This document shows, one piece after another, positions 1 through 5,305 of a DNA stretch of 6,393 nt. The stretch comes from Fibrobacter succinogenes. Its GTDB lineage: Bacteria; Fibrobacterota; Fibrobacteria; Fibrobacterales; CADBQJ01. The notes beneath the pieces are model-generated. The model did not search any database. It was not told where the DNA came from and saw nothing but the letters and a program-made list of their open reading frames with translations. The DNA lies in contig CADBQJ010000190.1 of NCBI GenBank assembly GCA_902796785.1, forward strand, positions 1-6,393. Direction: 5' to 3'. Numbering within the stretch: position 1 is the first letter of the stretch; the number at the start of each line of letters is the position of its first letter. Both the position numbers and the translations under genes were made by a program.

Positions 1-438
1 ATGTCCGCAGCCGAAGAGAACCCGAATCCCGTCGTCCACGAGAAGACGTTCCGCGTGGAGCCGGAGATGATCGACCTCAACCGGCACCTGAACAACGTCT
101 GGCCCGTGCAGTGGATCCAGGACATCGCGATCGAGCACTCCGACTCCGCGGGCGGCACCGCGCTGATGCGCGAGCTCGGCGGCGCCTGGATGGTCCGCGT
201 GCAGCACGTGGAGTACAAAAACCAGGCCTTCCTCGGCGAGGAGATCCTCGGGAAGACCTGGGTCGCCGCGTACGGAAGGCTCTCCTGCTTCCGCAAGTGC
301 AGGTTCGAGCGGATCTCCGACGGCAAGACGATCTTCGAATCCGAAACCGAATGGGTGCTGGTCGACGTGAAGCGCGGACGGCCGATGCCCATTCCGGACG
401 CGATGAAGGCGCTCTACGGCGCGGAAGCCACCCCGTAA
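1..438 (+). CDS. hot-dog-fold acyl thioesterase (acyl-ACP thioesterase-like)
   Basis: A 145-residue protein read as a 4HBT/hot-dog-fold thioesterase, the family that hydrolyses acyl-CoA or acyl-ACP thioesters in the cytosol. Visible support is the N-terminal D-x3-H-x-N-N pattern (Asp25, His29, Asn31, Asn32), followed by the aromatic-rich start of the long central helix (residues 33-45). Next come a VEYKN strand (70-74), a run of beta-strand-like segments (84-123), and a C-terminal R-x-MPIP stretch (127-132) like the 'RRPVRIP' ending common in acyl-ACP thioesterase-like proteins. Length is normal for a single hot-dog domain. The ATG is the first base of the window, so the upstream RBS cannot be seen and an earlier in-frame start cannot be excluded. 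A second thioesterase gene follows after 22 nt, probably in the same operon. Fold assignment is fairly sure; the substrate is not known. Confidence 0.78.
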   Translation: MSAAEENPNPVVHEKTFRVEPEMIDLNRHLNNVWPVQWIQDIAIEHSDSAGGTALMRELGGAWMVRVQHVEYKNQAFLGEEILGKTWVAAYGRLSCFRKCRFERISDGKTIFESETEWVLVDVKRGRPMPIPDAMKALYGAEATP

Positions 439-460
439 ACCCCGCAACCAGGAAACGACG

Positions 461-871
461 ATGTTCACCTACCTCCGCAAGGCCCAGTACCACGAAACCG
501 ACCAGATGGGCGTCGTCCACCACTCCAACCGCGTCAAGTGGATGGAGGAGGCGCGCGTGGCGTTCATGGACGAGCTCGGCCTGAGCTACCGCGACGTGGA
601 GGCCTCCTCGGTCGCCTCGCCCGTGGTCGCGCTCGCCGTGGAGTACAAAAAACCCGTGAAGTTCGCCGACGAGGTCGAGGTCCGGATCGAGGTGAAGGGC
701 TACGACGGAATCCGGATCGAACTGGCCTACGAGTTCTTCGACCGGACGTCGGGCAAGGTCTGCGCGACGGCGACCTCGAAGCACTGCTTCGTGAAGGACG
801 GCCGCGTGGCCTCGCTGAAGCGCGAGCTGCCCGAGCTGGACGCGAAGTTCGCCGCGCTCCTCCCGGCCTGA
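461..871 (+). CDS. YbgC/4HBT-family acyl-CoA thioesterase
   Basis: A 136-residue hot-dog thioesterase close to the YbgC/4-hydroxybenzoyl-CoA thioesterase group. The N-terminal signature is clear: Y-H-E-T-D-Q-M-G-V-V-H-H-S-N (residues 10-23) contains the expected catalytic Asp14, the His20/His21 pair and Asn23, and is followed by the helix V-K-W-M-E-E-A-R (25-32). One deviation is Arg24 where the family usually has Tyr after the Asn. A VEYKKP strand (60-65) and the later strands (70-78, 84-93, 99-111) complete a normal-length domain. The start at 461 is supported by AGGA at 450-453, 7 nt upstream of the ATG. It lies 22 nt after the first thioesterase and ends 19 nt before the convergent M23 gene. 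In many Gram-negatives YbgC sits with tol-pal genes, which are not seen here, so I do not assign the symbol. The likely role is hydrolysis of cytosolic acyl-CoA; chain length is unknown. Confidence 0.85.
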   Translation: MFTYLRKAQYHETDQMGVVHHSNRVKWMEEARVAFMDELGLSYRDVEASSVASPVVALAVEYKKPVKFADEVEVRIEVKGYDGIRIELAYEFFDRTSGKVCATATSKHCFVKDGRVASLKRELPELDAKFAALLPA

Positions 872-890
872 TTTTTCCGCGGGAATCCGC

Positions 891-2393
891 TCAGCGCCGC
901 CGGAGCTCCTCTTCGGCGGAATGGTACCACTCGACCGGGTCCATCCAGCGCACGCGCGTTCCGCCGGCGTTGCCGGTCCCCGTCGGGGAGACGACGCCCG
1001 TCATCAGGTGGAGATGCGGTCCGCTGGTCCGGCCGGTCATCCCGACCGTCGCGACGGCGTCGCCCGCGTGGACGGAGTCGCCGTCGAGGAAGAGCCGCTT
1101 GTCGCAGTGGGCCATCAGCACCGCCAGCTTCGCGTTGCGCACGCCGATGGAGACGCCGCCGCGGTCGCCCTCGCCCGTGAAGGCGCGGCCCGAGATCGGC
1201 GAGACGATGGAGGCGCCGGCCGAGGCCGCCACGTCGACGCCGTCGTGCCTGCGGTGGGCGCGGTCGGCGCGCGGCCACCAGTGGTCGGTGGGATAGGCCA
1301 TGGAGTCGAGCAGCAGCGAGGAGTAGAACTCGTACGCCTGGCGCTCGCGCTCGGAGTAGGCCCCCAGGCGCGGGTCGACGGCGGAGACGGCGAAGACGAG
1401 CCGCGCGCGACGGTCGCCGGAGGTGTCGGGGGCCGCGCCGGGAAGGCGCTTCCAGTCGTCGCCGTCGCGCTTCAGGCCCGCGCCGGCGAGCGCGCTGTCG
1501 AGGAGGGAGAGGATGGCCTGCTCGGAGGGGAACCGGCGGTTGAACCGGAAGAGCGCCCAGCGCGCGGCGCGGCGCGCCTCGGGGAGCGATCCCGCCTCGA
1601 CGGCGATTGTCCGCCGCGGAGGCTCGGCCTCCTCGTGCATGCGGCGCTGCTCGCCCGGGAGGAACCACGGCCGCAGCAGCGCGGAGAGGAAGAGGAAGAG
1701 GGCCAGCGGGACGAGCGCCCTGCGGCTGGCGCGCACGGCGAGAGAGGCGGGGTGGCGCCGGAGGAAGCGCGTCTCGAACCACTGCCGGAAGGCTGCCGCC
1801 TGCGCCTCGGCGGTCGGGGCGAGGTGCTCCGCCTCCCCCTTCCAGCGGGATTCGGCGAGCGTGGGGTCGCAGACGAGCCGCAGCGCGGCGCCTTTCGCGG
1901 CCTTGCGGGAGGCGTCGTCGGCGGAGCAGAGCGCCACGCGCAGCGGCCAGAGGGATTCGACGGTCTCCAGATCGGCGCCCGAGAGGGCGTCGGCCCCGAG
2001 GACGACCCACTTGTAGTAGCTGCGGGCCACGCCGAGGTTGAAGGGAAGGTTCCCGAGCCCCTTCTCCGGATCCAGGCGGACGCGCACGTGCGTCCAGCCG
2101 TCGCCGTCGCGGACGGCGCAGGGGACGAAGGGCTCCTCGCGGATCCACTCGCCGGTCTCGCGCGACACGCGCCCCGTGGTCACCAGGCGGCGTTCGACGA
2201 TCGCCCGGCCCGCCTCGGGTTCGGCGTCCGGGTCGGCGGGCAGGAGCTGCACCCAGAGCACGCGCCCGTTCTTCCCGAGCGCGCGCAAAAAGGAGGCCAC
2301 CGTTCCGCCGGGGGCCTCCGGACCTCGATTGTCGGTCAGACGGAAAAAGGCGCCGGGCGCGCCCGAGAGTCGCTTCCCGAAAAGGCGAGGCAC
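891..2393 (-). CDS. single-pass membrane M23-family metallopeptidase with long N-terminal region
   Basis: A 500-residue protein. The C-terminal part (about 380-465) is an M23 (LytM/lysostaphin-type) zinc peptidase, a family that cleaves peptidoglycan peptides. The key residues are all visible: H-D-G-V-D (His383, Asp387), His429 in L-M-A-H, and G-P-H-L-H-L (His460, His462). That matches the HxxxD / H / HxH set, so the enzyme is probably active. A hydrophobic segment at 226-244 (coded by about 1662-1718), preceded by several Arg, is the only clear membrane span. It would put the peptidase domain in the periplasm and about 225 N-terminal residues in the cytosol. I recognise no family in that N-terminal part or in the 246-375 linker. 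The start is a GTG, 13 nt after the stop of the upstream gene, with a G/A-rich GGGGGAAAGG just before it; no in-frame ATG exists until well past the membrane segment. It is probably translated together with the receiver-like gene. The M23 call is sure; its role and the start are less so. Confidence 0.85.
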   Translation of the reverse strand: MPRLFGKRLSGAPGAFFRLTDNRGPEAPGGTVASFLRALGKNGRVLWVQLLPADPDAEPEAGRAIVERRLVTTGRVSRETGEWIREEPFVPCAVRDGDGWTHVRVRLDPEKGLGNLPFNLGVARSYYKWVVLGADALSGADLETVESLWPLRVALCSADDASRKAAKGAALRLVCDPTLAESRWKGEAEHLAPTAEAQAAAFRQWFETRFLRRHPASLAVRASRRALVPLALFLFLSALLRPWFLPGEQRRMHEEAEPPRRTIAVEAGSLPEARRAARWALFRFNRRFPSEQAILSLLDSALAGAGLKRDGDDWKRLPGAAPDTSGDRRARLVFAVSAVDPRLGAYSERERQAYEFYSSLLLDSMAYPTDHWWPRADRAHRRHDGVDVAASAGASIVSPISGRAFTGEGDRGGVSIGVRNAKLAVLMAHCDKRLFLDGDSVHAGDAVATVGMTGRTSGPHLHLMTGVVSPTGTGNAGGTRVRWMDPVEWYHSAEEELRRR

Positions 2394-2406
2394 CCTTTCC
2401 CCCGGT

Positions 2407-2784
2407 CTATTCGCCGCGCAGCTGCTCGGTCGCCATGCGGGCGTCGTCGAGGACGCGGCGGACGGCGTCGGCCGTCGCGGGCAGGCTCAGGGAGAAGTCC
2501 TTGCGGCCCACGCGGCCCTTGAGGGCGCCGGCGCGGCGCACGCGCGAGACGCCGACCAGCGCCATGCGGTCGAGCGCGGAGGTCAGCCCGAAGTAGCGGA
2601 ACATCGAGAAGCCGTTCTGCCAGGTCCGCTTTTCCACGAGCACGACGTCGGCGCCGGGGACTTCGCCGCCTTCGAGCAGCTCCTTGCCGGAGAGGACGCG
2701 GGGGGAGCTTCCGGCGGCTTCGCGCAGAAGAGGTTCCAGTTCGCGGTTCAGCGCCTTGTTGTCGCTGATGAGGAGGAGGTCCAT
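2407..2784 (-). CDS. small degenerate receiver-like (CheY-like) protein
   Basis: A 125-residue protein that I do not recognise as a named family, but its layout resembles a response-regulator receiver domain standing alone. Residues 1-8 form a hydrophobic strand ending in Asp8, followed by a helix (10-23). A-D-V-V-L-V-E (45-51) matches strand 3, with Glu51 where the phosphorylated Asp would be. M-A-L-V-G-V-S (74-80) matches strand 4 ending in the Ser/Thr position. D-F-S-L-S-L-P (96-102) matches the usual D-x3-K-P segment, but with Leu in place of the conserved Lys. The C-terminal helix (104-119) is amphipathic. If the fold is right, this is a pseudo-receiver that cannot be phosphorylated in the usual way. 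No output domain, signal peptide or membrane span is present. An AAGGA lies 6 nt before the ATG. It sits between tRNA-Arg and the M23 gene on the same strand, 13 nt from the latter, suggesting functional coupling. The gene itself is well supported; the receiver reading is moderate. Confidence 0.72.
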   Translation of the reverse strand: MDLLLISDNKALNRELEPLLREAAGSSPRVLSGKELLEGGEVPGADVVLVEKRTWQNGFSMFRYFGLTSALDRMALVGVSRVRRAGALKGRVGRKDFSLSLPATADAVRRVLDDARMATEQLRGE

Positions 2785-2821
2785 GTTCGGTCCTTGCGTG
2801 GAGGTTGAAGTTGGAATTCGA

Positions 2822-2896
2822 TACGGCTGCTAGGGTTCGAACCTAGGACCATCCGATTAGAAATCGGAAGCTCTGATCCAACTGAGCTACAGCCGC
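2822..2896 (-). tRNA. tRNA-Arg (anticodon TCT)
   Basis: A complete 75-nt cloverleaf reads on the minus strand. The acceptor GCGGCTG (2896-2890) pairs with CAGCCGT (2829-2823), with one G-U wobble at 1:72. The D-arm is GCTC/GAGC with a GG-containing loop. The anticodon stem is TCCGA/TCGGA with loop TTTCTAA, giving anticodon TCT at 2861-2859. The T-arm is CTAGG-TTCGAAC-CCTAG and the discriminator is A (2822). A20 in the D-loop and C35 are known arginine identity bases. It decodes AGA/AGG, codons that are rare in this GC-rich sequence. CCA is not encoded, since the discriminator is followed by TCG, so CCA must be added by the nucleotidyltransferase. No terminator-like hairpin is seen in the 37 nt before the receiver-like gene. 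Confidence 0.97.
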
Positions 2897-2907
2897 AAAG
2901 CGCCCTA

Positions 2908-2938
2908 AATATAGTTTGTATATTTCAGGCCGTCCCAA
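2908..2938 (-). promoter_or_regulatory. putative promoter of tRNA-Arg in an AT-rich island
   Basis: The stretch 2906-2926 is sharply AT-rich in an otherwise GC-rich window. On the minus strand it reads TATATT at 2913-2908, placed so that transcription would begin about 4-6 nt before the tRNA 5' end. A weak -35 candidate, TTGGGA, lies at 2938-2933 with a long 19-nt spacer. The same island contains plus-strand -10-like hexamers (TATAGT at 2910-2915, TATATT at 2919-2924) that could serve yajC, but no good plus-strand -35 is seen. The island lies between divergent transcription units, which supports a promoter role. The assignment rests on position and composition, not on strong consensus matches. 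Confidence 0.45.
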
Positions 2939-2961
2939 CCACCCGCACCGCCGAGGTTTCG

Positions 2962-3231
2962 ATGGAATCGCTCGTGAATTCGCCCGTTTTGCCGCTGATT
3001 TTGATGTTCGCGGTCTTCTGGCTCTTCCTCATCCGCCCCCAGCAGAAGCAGATGAAGAAGACGCAGGAAATGCAGAAGGCCCTCAAGGCGGGCGACGAGG
3101 TGGTGACCCAGTCGGGCATGTTCGGCACCGTCGTCTCGCTCGACGAGCAGCGCGTCACGCTGAAGACCGTCGACGGCTCCAAGATCGAGTTCCTCCGCTC
3201 CACCGTGGCCGGCCTGGCCAACCAGAAGTAG
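2962..3231 (+). CDS. yajC: Sec translocon accessory subunit YajC
   Basis: An 89-residue protein with the full YajC layout: a short N-terminus, one membrane span (about residues 7-24), the conserved R-P-Q-Q-K-Q just after it (25-30), a charged helix (31-42), and the G-D-E-V-V-T-Q-S-G-M-F-G-T-V segment (44-57) followed by beta strands. YajC associates with SecDF-YidC and SecYEG at the inner membrane and helps protein export and membrane-protein insertion. Length is typical. The ATG start is supported by GAGG at 2953-2956, 5 nt upstream. It is the first gene of the rightward unit, directly after the AT-rich intergenic region, with def following after only 2 nt. The usual partners secD and secF are not in this window. 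Confidence 0.96.
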   Translation: MESLVNSPVLPLILMFAVFWLFLIRPQQKQMKKTQEMQKALKAGDEVVTQSGMFGTVVSLDEQRVTLKTVDGSKIEFLRSTVAGLANQK

Positions 3232-3233
3232 CC

Positions 3234-3764
3234 ATGGCGAAGAGCGGCAACGGCCCCCTGAAGATCCGCACCTACGGCGACCCCGTGCTCCGCGAGGTCT
3301 CGAAGCCGGTGGCGGAGATCACCCCCGAGCTGCGCCAGCTGGCGCAGGACATGCTCGCCACGATGTACGCCGCCGACGGCGTGGGGCTCGCCGCCCCGCA
3401 GATCGGGAAGAGCGTCCGCCTGGTCGTCATCGACATCGCCAAGGAGGAGTCGCAGCGCAACCCGCTCGTCCTCTTCAACCCCGAGGTCTTCCCCGACGAG
3501 GAGAGCGAGCTCTCCGTGTGCGAGGAGGGCTGCCTCTCCGTGCCCGACCTCTGGGCCGAGGTGGCGCGCCCCAACCGCGTGACCTTCCGCGCCCTCGACA
3601 TCGACGGGCAGCCCGTCGAGATGACGGTGGAGGGGACGCTGGCCCGCGCGGTGCAGCACGAGACCGACCACCTCGACGGCCGCCTCTTCGTGGACCGGAT
3701 CGGTCCCGCCGAACGGGCGATGCTCCAGTCCAAGCTCAAGAAGATGGCCCGCGGCCGCAAGTAG
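3234..3764 (+). CDS. def: peptide deformylase
   Basis: A 176-residue peptide deformylase that removes the formyl group from the N-terminal Met of nascent proteins at the ribosome. All three family motifs are present: G-V-G-L-A-A-P-Q (49-56, with Gln56), E-G-C-L-S (98-102, with metal-binding Cys100) and Q-H-E-T-D-H-L-D-G (141-149, with metal-binding His142 and His146 and catalytic Glu143). Length is typical and the protein looks active. The open frame extends upstream through yajC, but the ATG at 3234 is chosen because it gives the normal N-terminus and lies 2 nt after the yajC stop. No strong Shine-Dalgarno is seen there, so translation is probably coupled to yajC. In many bacteria def pairs with fmt; that partner is not seen here. 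Confidence 0.97.
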   Translation: MAKSGNGPLKIRTYGDPVLREVSKPVAEITPELRQLAQDMLATMYAADGVGLAAPQIGKSVRLVVIDIAKEESQRNPLVLFNPEVFPDEESELSVCEEGCLSVPDLWAEVARPNRVTFRALDIDGQPVEMTVEGTLARAVQHETDHLDGRLFVDRIGPAERAMLQSKLKKMARGRK

Positions 3765-3768
3765 GAGG
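3763..3768 (+). promoter_or_regulatory. strong ribosome binding site overlapping the def stop codon
   Basis: A perfect AGGAGG starts inside the TAG stop of def (3762-3764) and ends 6 nt before the ATG of the SpoIID-domain gene at 3775. It is the best Shine-Dalgarno in the window. It fixes the start of that gene and implies strong translation as part of the same transcript as yajC and def. Confidence 0.85.
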
Positions 3769-3774
3769 AACCGA

Positions 3775-5292
3775 ATGCGCCTCCTCCACGCGGCGTCGCG
3801 CATCTCGGTCCTGACGGCGGCGGCCATGGTCCTTGCCGGCTGCTTCGCCTTCGCCCCCGAAAAGGTCTCCCGCTACCCCTCCGCCGACGACGAGGCGAAG
3901 GGGACTGCGGTCTACCAGCCCCGCGGCGACGTGGACGAGGAGCTGGGGCTGAGGAAATCCGAACCCGCCGCCCGCGACGAAGGCGAAGCCGCCGGGGCCG
4001 CCGCCGCGCCCGCGGCCGATTCCGCCGCCGCTCCCGAAGCCGCGCCGGAGAAGCGGACGGAACCCGCCGCGGAGACCGCCGGGGCCGACGCGCCGGTCGA
4101 AGCGGCGTCCGCGCCCGAGGAACCCGCCGACGCGCCCGCCCCGGCCGCCGTCGACGCGAAGATCCGGATCTCGCTGTGCGACCCCCGCGCCTCGCTCAAG
4201 CTCTCCTTCCCCGCCGGCTCGACCAGCTCCGACAGCGCCGGCGCGGACTGGAAGATCGTCTCGTCGAAGAAGATCGACGCCACGGCCTCCCTCTGCGGGA
4301 ACGAAGTCTGCCTGAAGAGCGAGCTCGGCACGAAGAAGCTCCCGCTGCCCGCGCGGATCCGCCCCGCCGGCGGGGAGTTCCTCGCGCTGGACGGCAAGCC
4401 CCACCGCGGCGAGCTCTGGCTGCGCGCCGACGGCAAGTCGCTGCGCCCCGTCCTCGAACTGCAGGTGGAGGAATACCTGCGCGGCGTGGTGCCGCTCGAA
4501 ATCGGCAAGCTCGACGCCTCCGGCCTGGAGGCGATGAAGGCGCAGGCCGTGGCCGCGCGCACCTACACCGTGCGCCACGCCGGGCAGAACGCCGCCAGCG
4601 GCTTCGACCTCCACAGCGACACGCGCGACCAGGTCTACGGCGGCGTGCGCGCCGAAGACTCCCTCTCCTCCCGCGCCGTCTCCGAGACCGCCGGGCTGAT
4701 CGTCGCCTGGAAGGGCGAGCCGATCGAGGCCTACTACCACTCCACCTGCGCCGGCCGCACCGCCGACGCGTCGCAGGTCTGGAACGCCGCGCCGGTCCCC
4801 TACCTCGCCTCCGTCCCCGACGCCTCGCCCGAAGGGCCCTGGTGCGCCGCCTCGAGCTACATGCGCTGGGAGCGGACCTGGACCTGGGACGAGCTCGACC
4901 AGCTGCTCGCCAAGGCGCTCCCCGCCGCCAAGCCCGATCCCGCCGTCCGCCTGAGCCGGTTCGAGCGCATCCAGATCCTCGACACGCTCGACGACGGGCG
5001 CGTGAAGCGGATGGAGATCGTCGGCGACGGTTCGAAGCGCGTGATCGTCAAGGGCGACCGCGTCCGCTGGTTCCTGGCCAACCCCAAGCAGCCCTCCTCG
5101 ATCCTCCCCTCCGCGCGGTTCCGCCTCGAGCCCTGGGAGGACAAGGGGATCAAGGCCATCGGCAGCGGCTTCGGCCACGGCATCGGCCTCTGCCAGATGG
5201 GCGCGCGCGGCCGCTCCAAGGCGGGACAGAGCTTCCGCGAAATCCTCCAGGCCTACTACCTCGGCACGAAGATCGAGCAGATGAAGCGGTAG
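3775..5292 (+). CDS. SpoIID/LytB-domain lipoprotein
   Basis: A 505-residue exported protein. The N-terminus is a lipoprotein signal: Arg/His n-region, hydrophobic 10-20, lipobox L-A-G-C with Cys23 as the lipidated residue. After it comes a long Ala/Pro/Glu-rich, probably disordered tether (about 62-126), then a SpoIID/LytB domain. Diagnostic segments are V-E-E-Y-L-R-G-V-V-P-L-E (231-242), A-M-K-A-Q-A-V-A-A-R-T-Y (253-264), D-Q-V-Y-G-G (285-290), Y-Y-H-S-T-C-A-G-R-T (320-329) and G-F-G-H-G-I-G-L-C-Q-M-G-A-R-G (465-479). In SpoIID the Glu after V-V-P-x (Glu242 here) is the catalytic residue of a lytic transglycosylase acting on glycan strands lacking stem peptides; His322/Cys325 fall in the metal-site region. 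Several more Cys (135, 174, 179, 357, 473) could form disulfides. It lies 10 nt after def and 13 nt before the next gene. Nothing nearby indicates sporulation, so a vegetative wall role is more likely. Family call is sure; exact activity is inferred. Confidence 0.93.
   Translation: MRLLHAASRISVLTAAAMVLAGCFAFAPEKVSRYPSADDEAKGTAVYQPRGDVDEELGLRKSEPAARDEGEAAGAAAAPAADSAAAPEAAPEKRTEPAAETAGADAPVEAASAPEEPADAPAPAAVDAKIRISLCDPRASLKLSFPAGSTSSDSAGADWKIVSSKKIDATASLCGNEVCLKSELGTKKLPLPARIRPAGGEFLALDGKPHRGELWLRADGKSLRPVLELQVEEYLRGVVPLEIGKLDASGLEAMKAQAVAARTYTVRHAGQNAASGFDLHSDTRDQVYGGVRAEDSLSSRAVSETAGLIVAWKGEPIEAYYHSTCAGRTADASQVWNAAPVPYLASVPDASPEGPWCAASSYMRWERTWTWDELDQLLAKALPAAKPDPAVRLSRFERIQILDTLDDGRVKRMEIVGDGSKRVIVKGDRVRWFLANPKQPSSILPSARFRLEPWEDKGIKAIGSGFGHGIGLCQMGARGRSKAGQSFREILQAYYLGTKIEQMKR
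3958..4152 (+). other. low-complexity Ala/Pro/Glu-rich coding segment (tether of SpoIID-domain lipoprotein)
   Basis: This stretch encodes residues 62-126 of the SpoIID-domain lipoprotein. It is almost entirely Ala, Pro, Glu, Asp and Gly and contains imperfect repeats of an E-P-A-A/E-P-A-D unit coded by GAACCCGCCG (at three places). It is probably a flexible spacer that lets a membrane-anchored enzyme reach peptidoglycan. Its GC-rich repetitiveness also generates long false reading frames on the other strand. Confidence 0.7.
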
Positions 5293-5305
5293 GGAACCGC
5301 GGGCG

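Noticed and set aside
216..221. A-runs at 217-221 and 647-652 as possible slippage or phase-variation sites
   Set aside because: They are only 5-6 bases, encode a conserved Tyr-Lys in both thioesterases, and both frames are intact.
851..893. Possible terminator between the convergent thioesterase and M23 genes (GCCG/CGGC pairing followed by TTTTT at 872-876)
   Set aside because: The stem is only about 4 bp with a wide loop and the T-run is separated from it. The minus-strand GCGG-ATTC-CCGC hairpin is equally weak.
921..2522. A 533-codon plus-strand open frame, longer than the M23 gene it overlaps
   Set aside because: It is a GC-rich antisense shadow: its translation is low-complexity (Gly, Arg, Ala, Glu, Val) with no motif, while the opposite strand carries a complete M23 active site and a membrane segment.
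2916..3233. Upstream extension of the def reading frame
   Set aside because: It would overlap all of yajC and add about 106 residues of Arg/Pro/Gly-rich sequence before a normal deformylase N-terminus. The ATG at 3234 fits family length.
3736..5178. A 480-codon minus-strand frame over the SpoIID-domain gene
   Set aside because: Composition is Gly/Ala/Val/Arg-rich without motifs, and it mirrors the Ala/Pro-rich tether and SpoIID domain coded on the plus strand.
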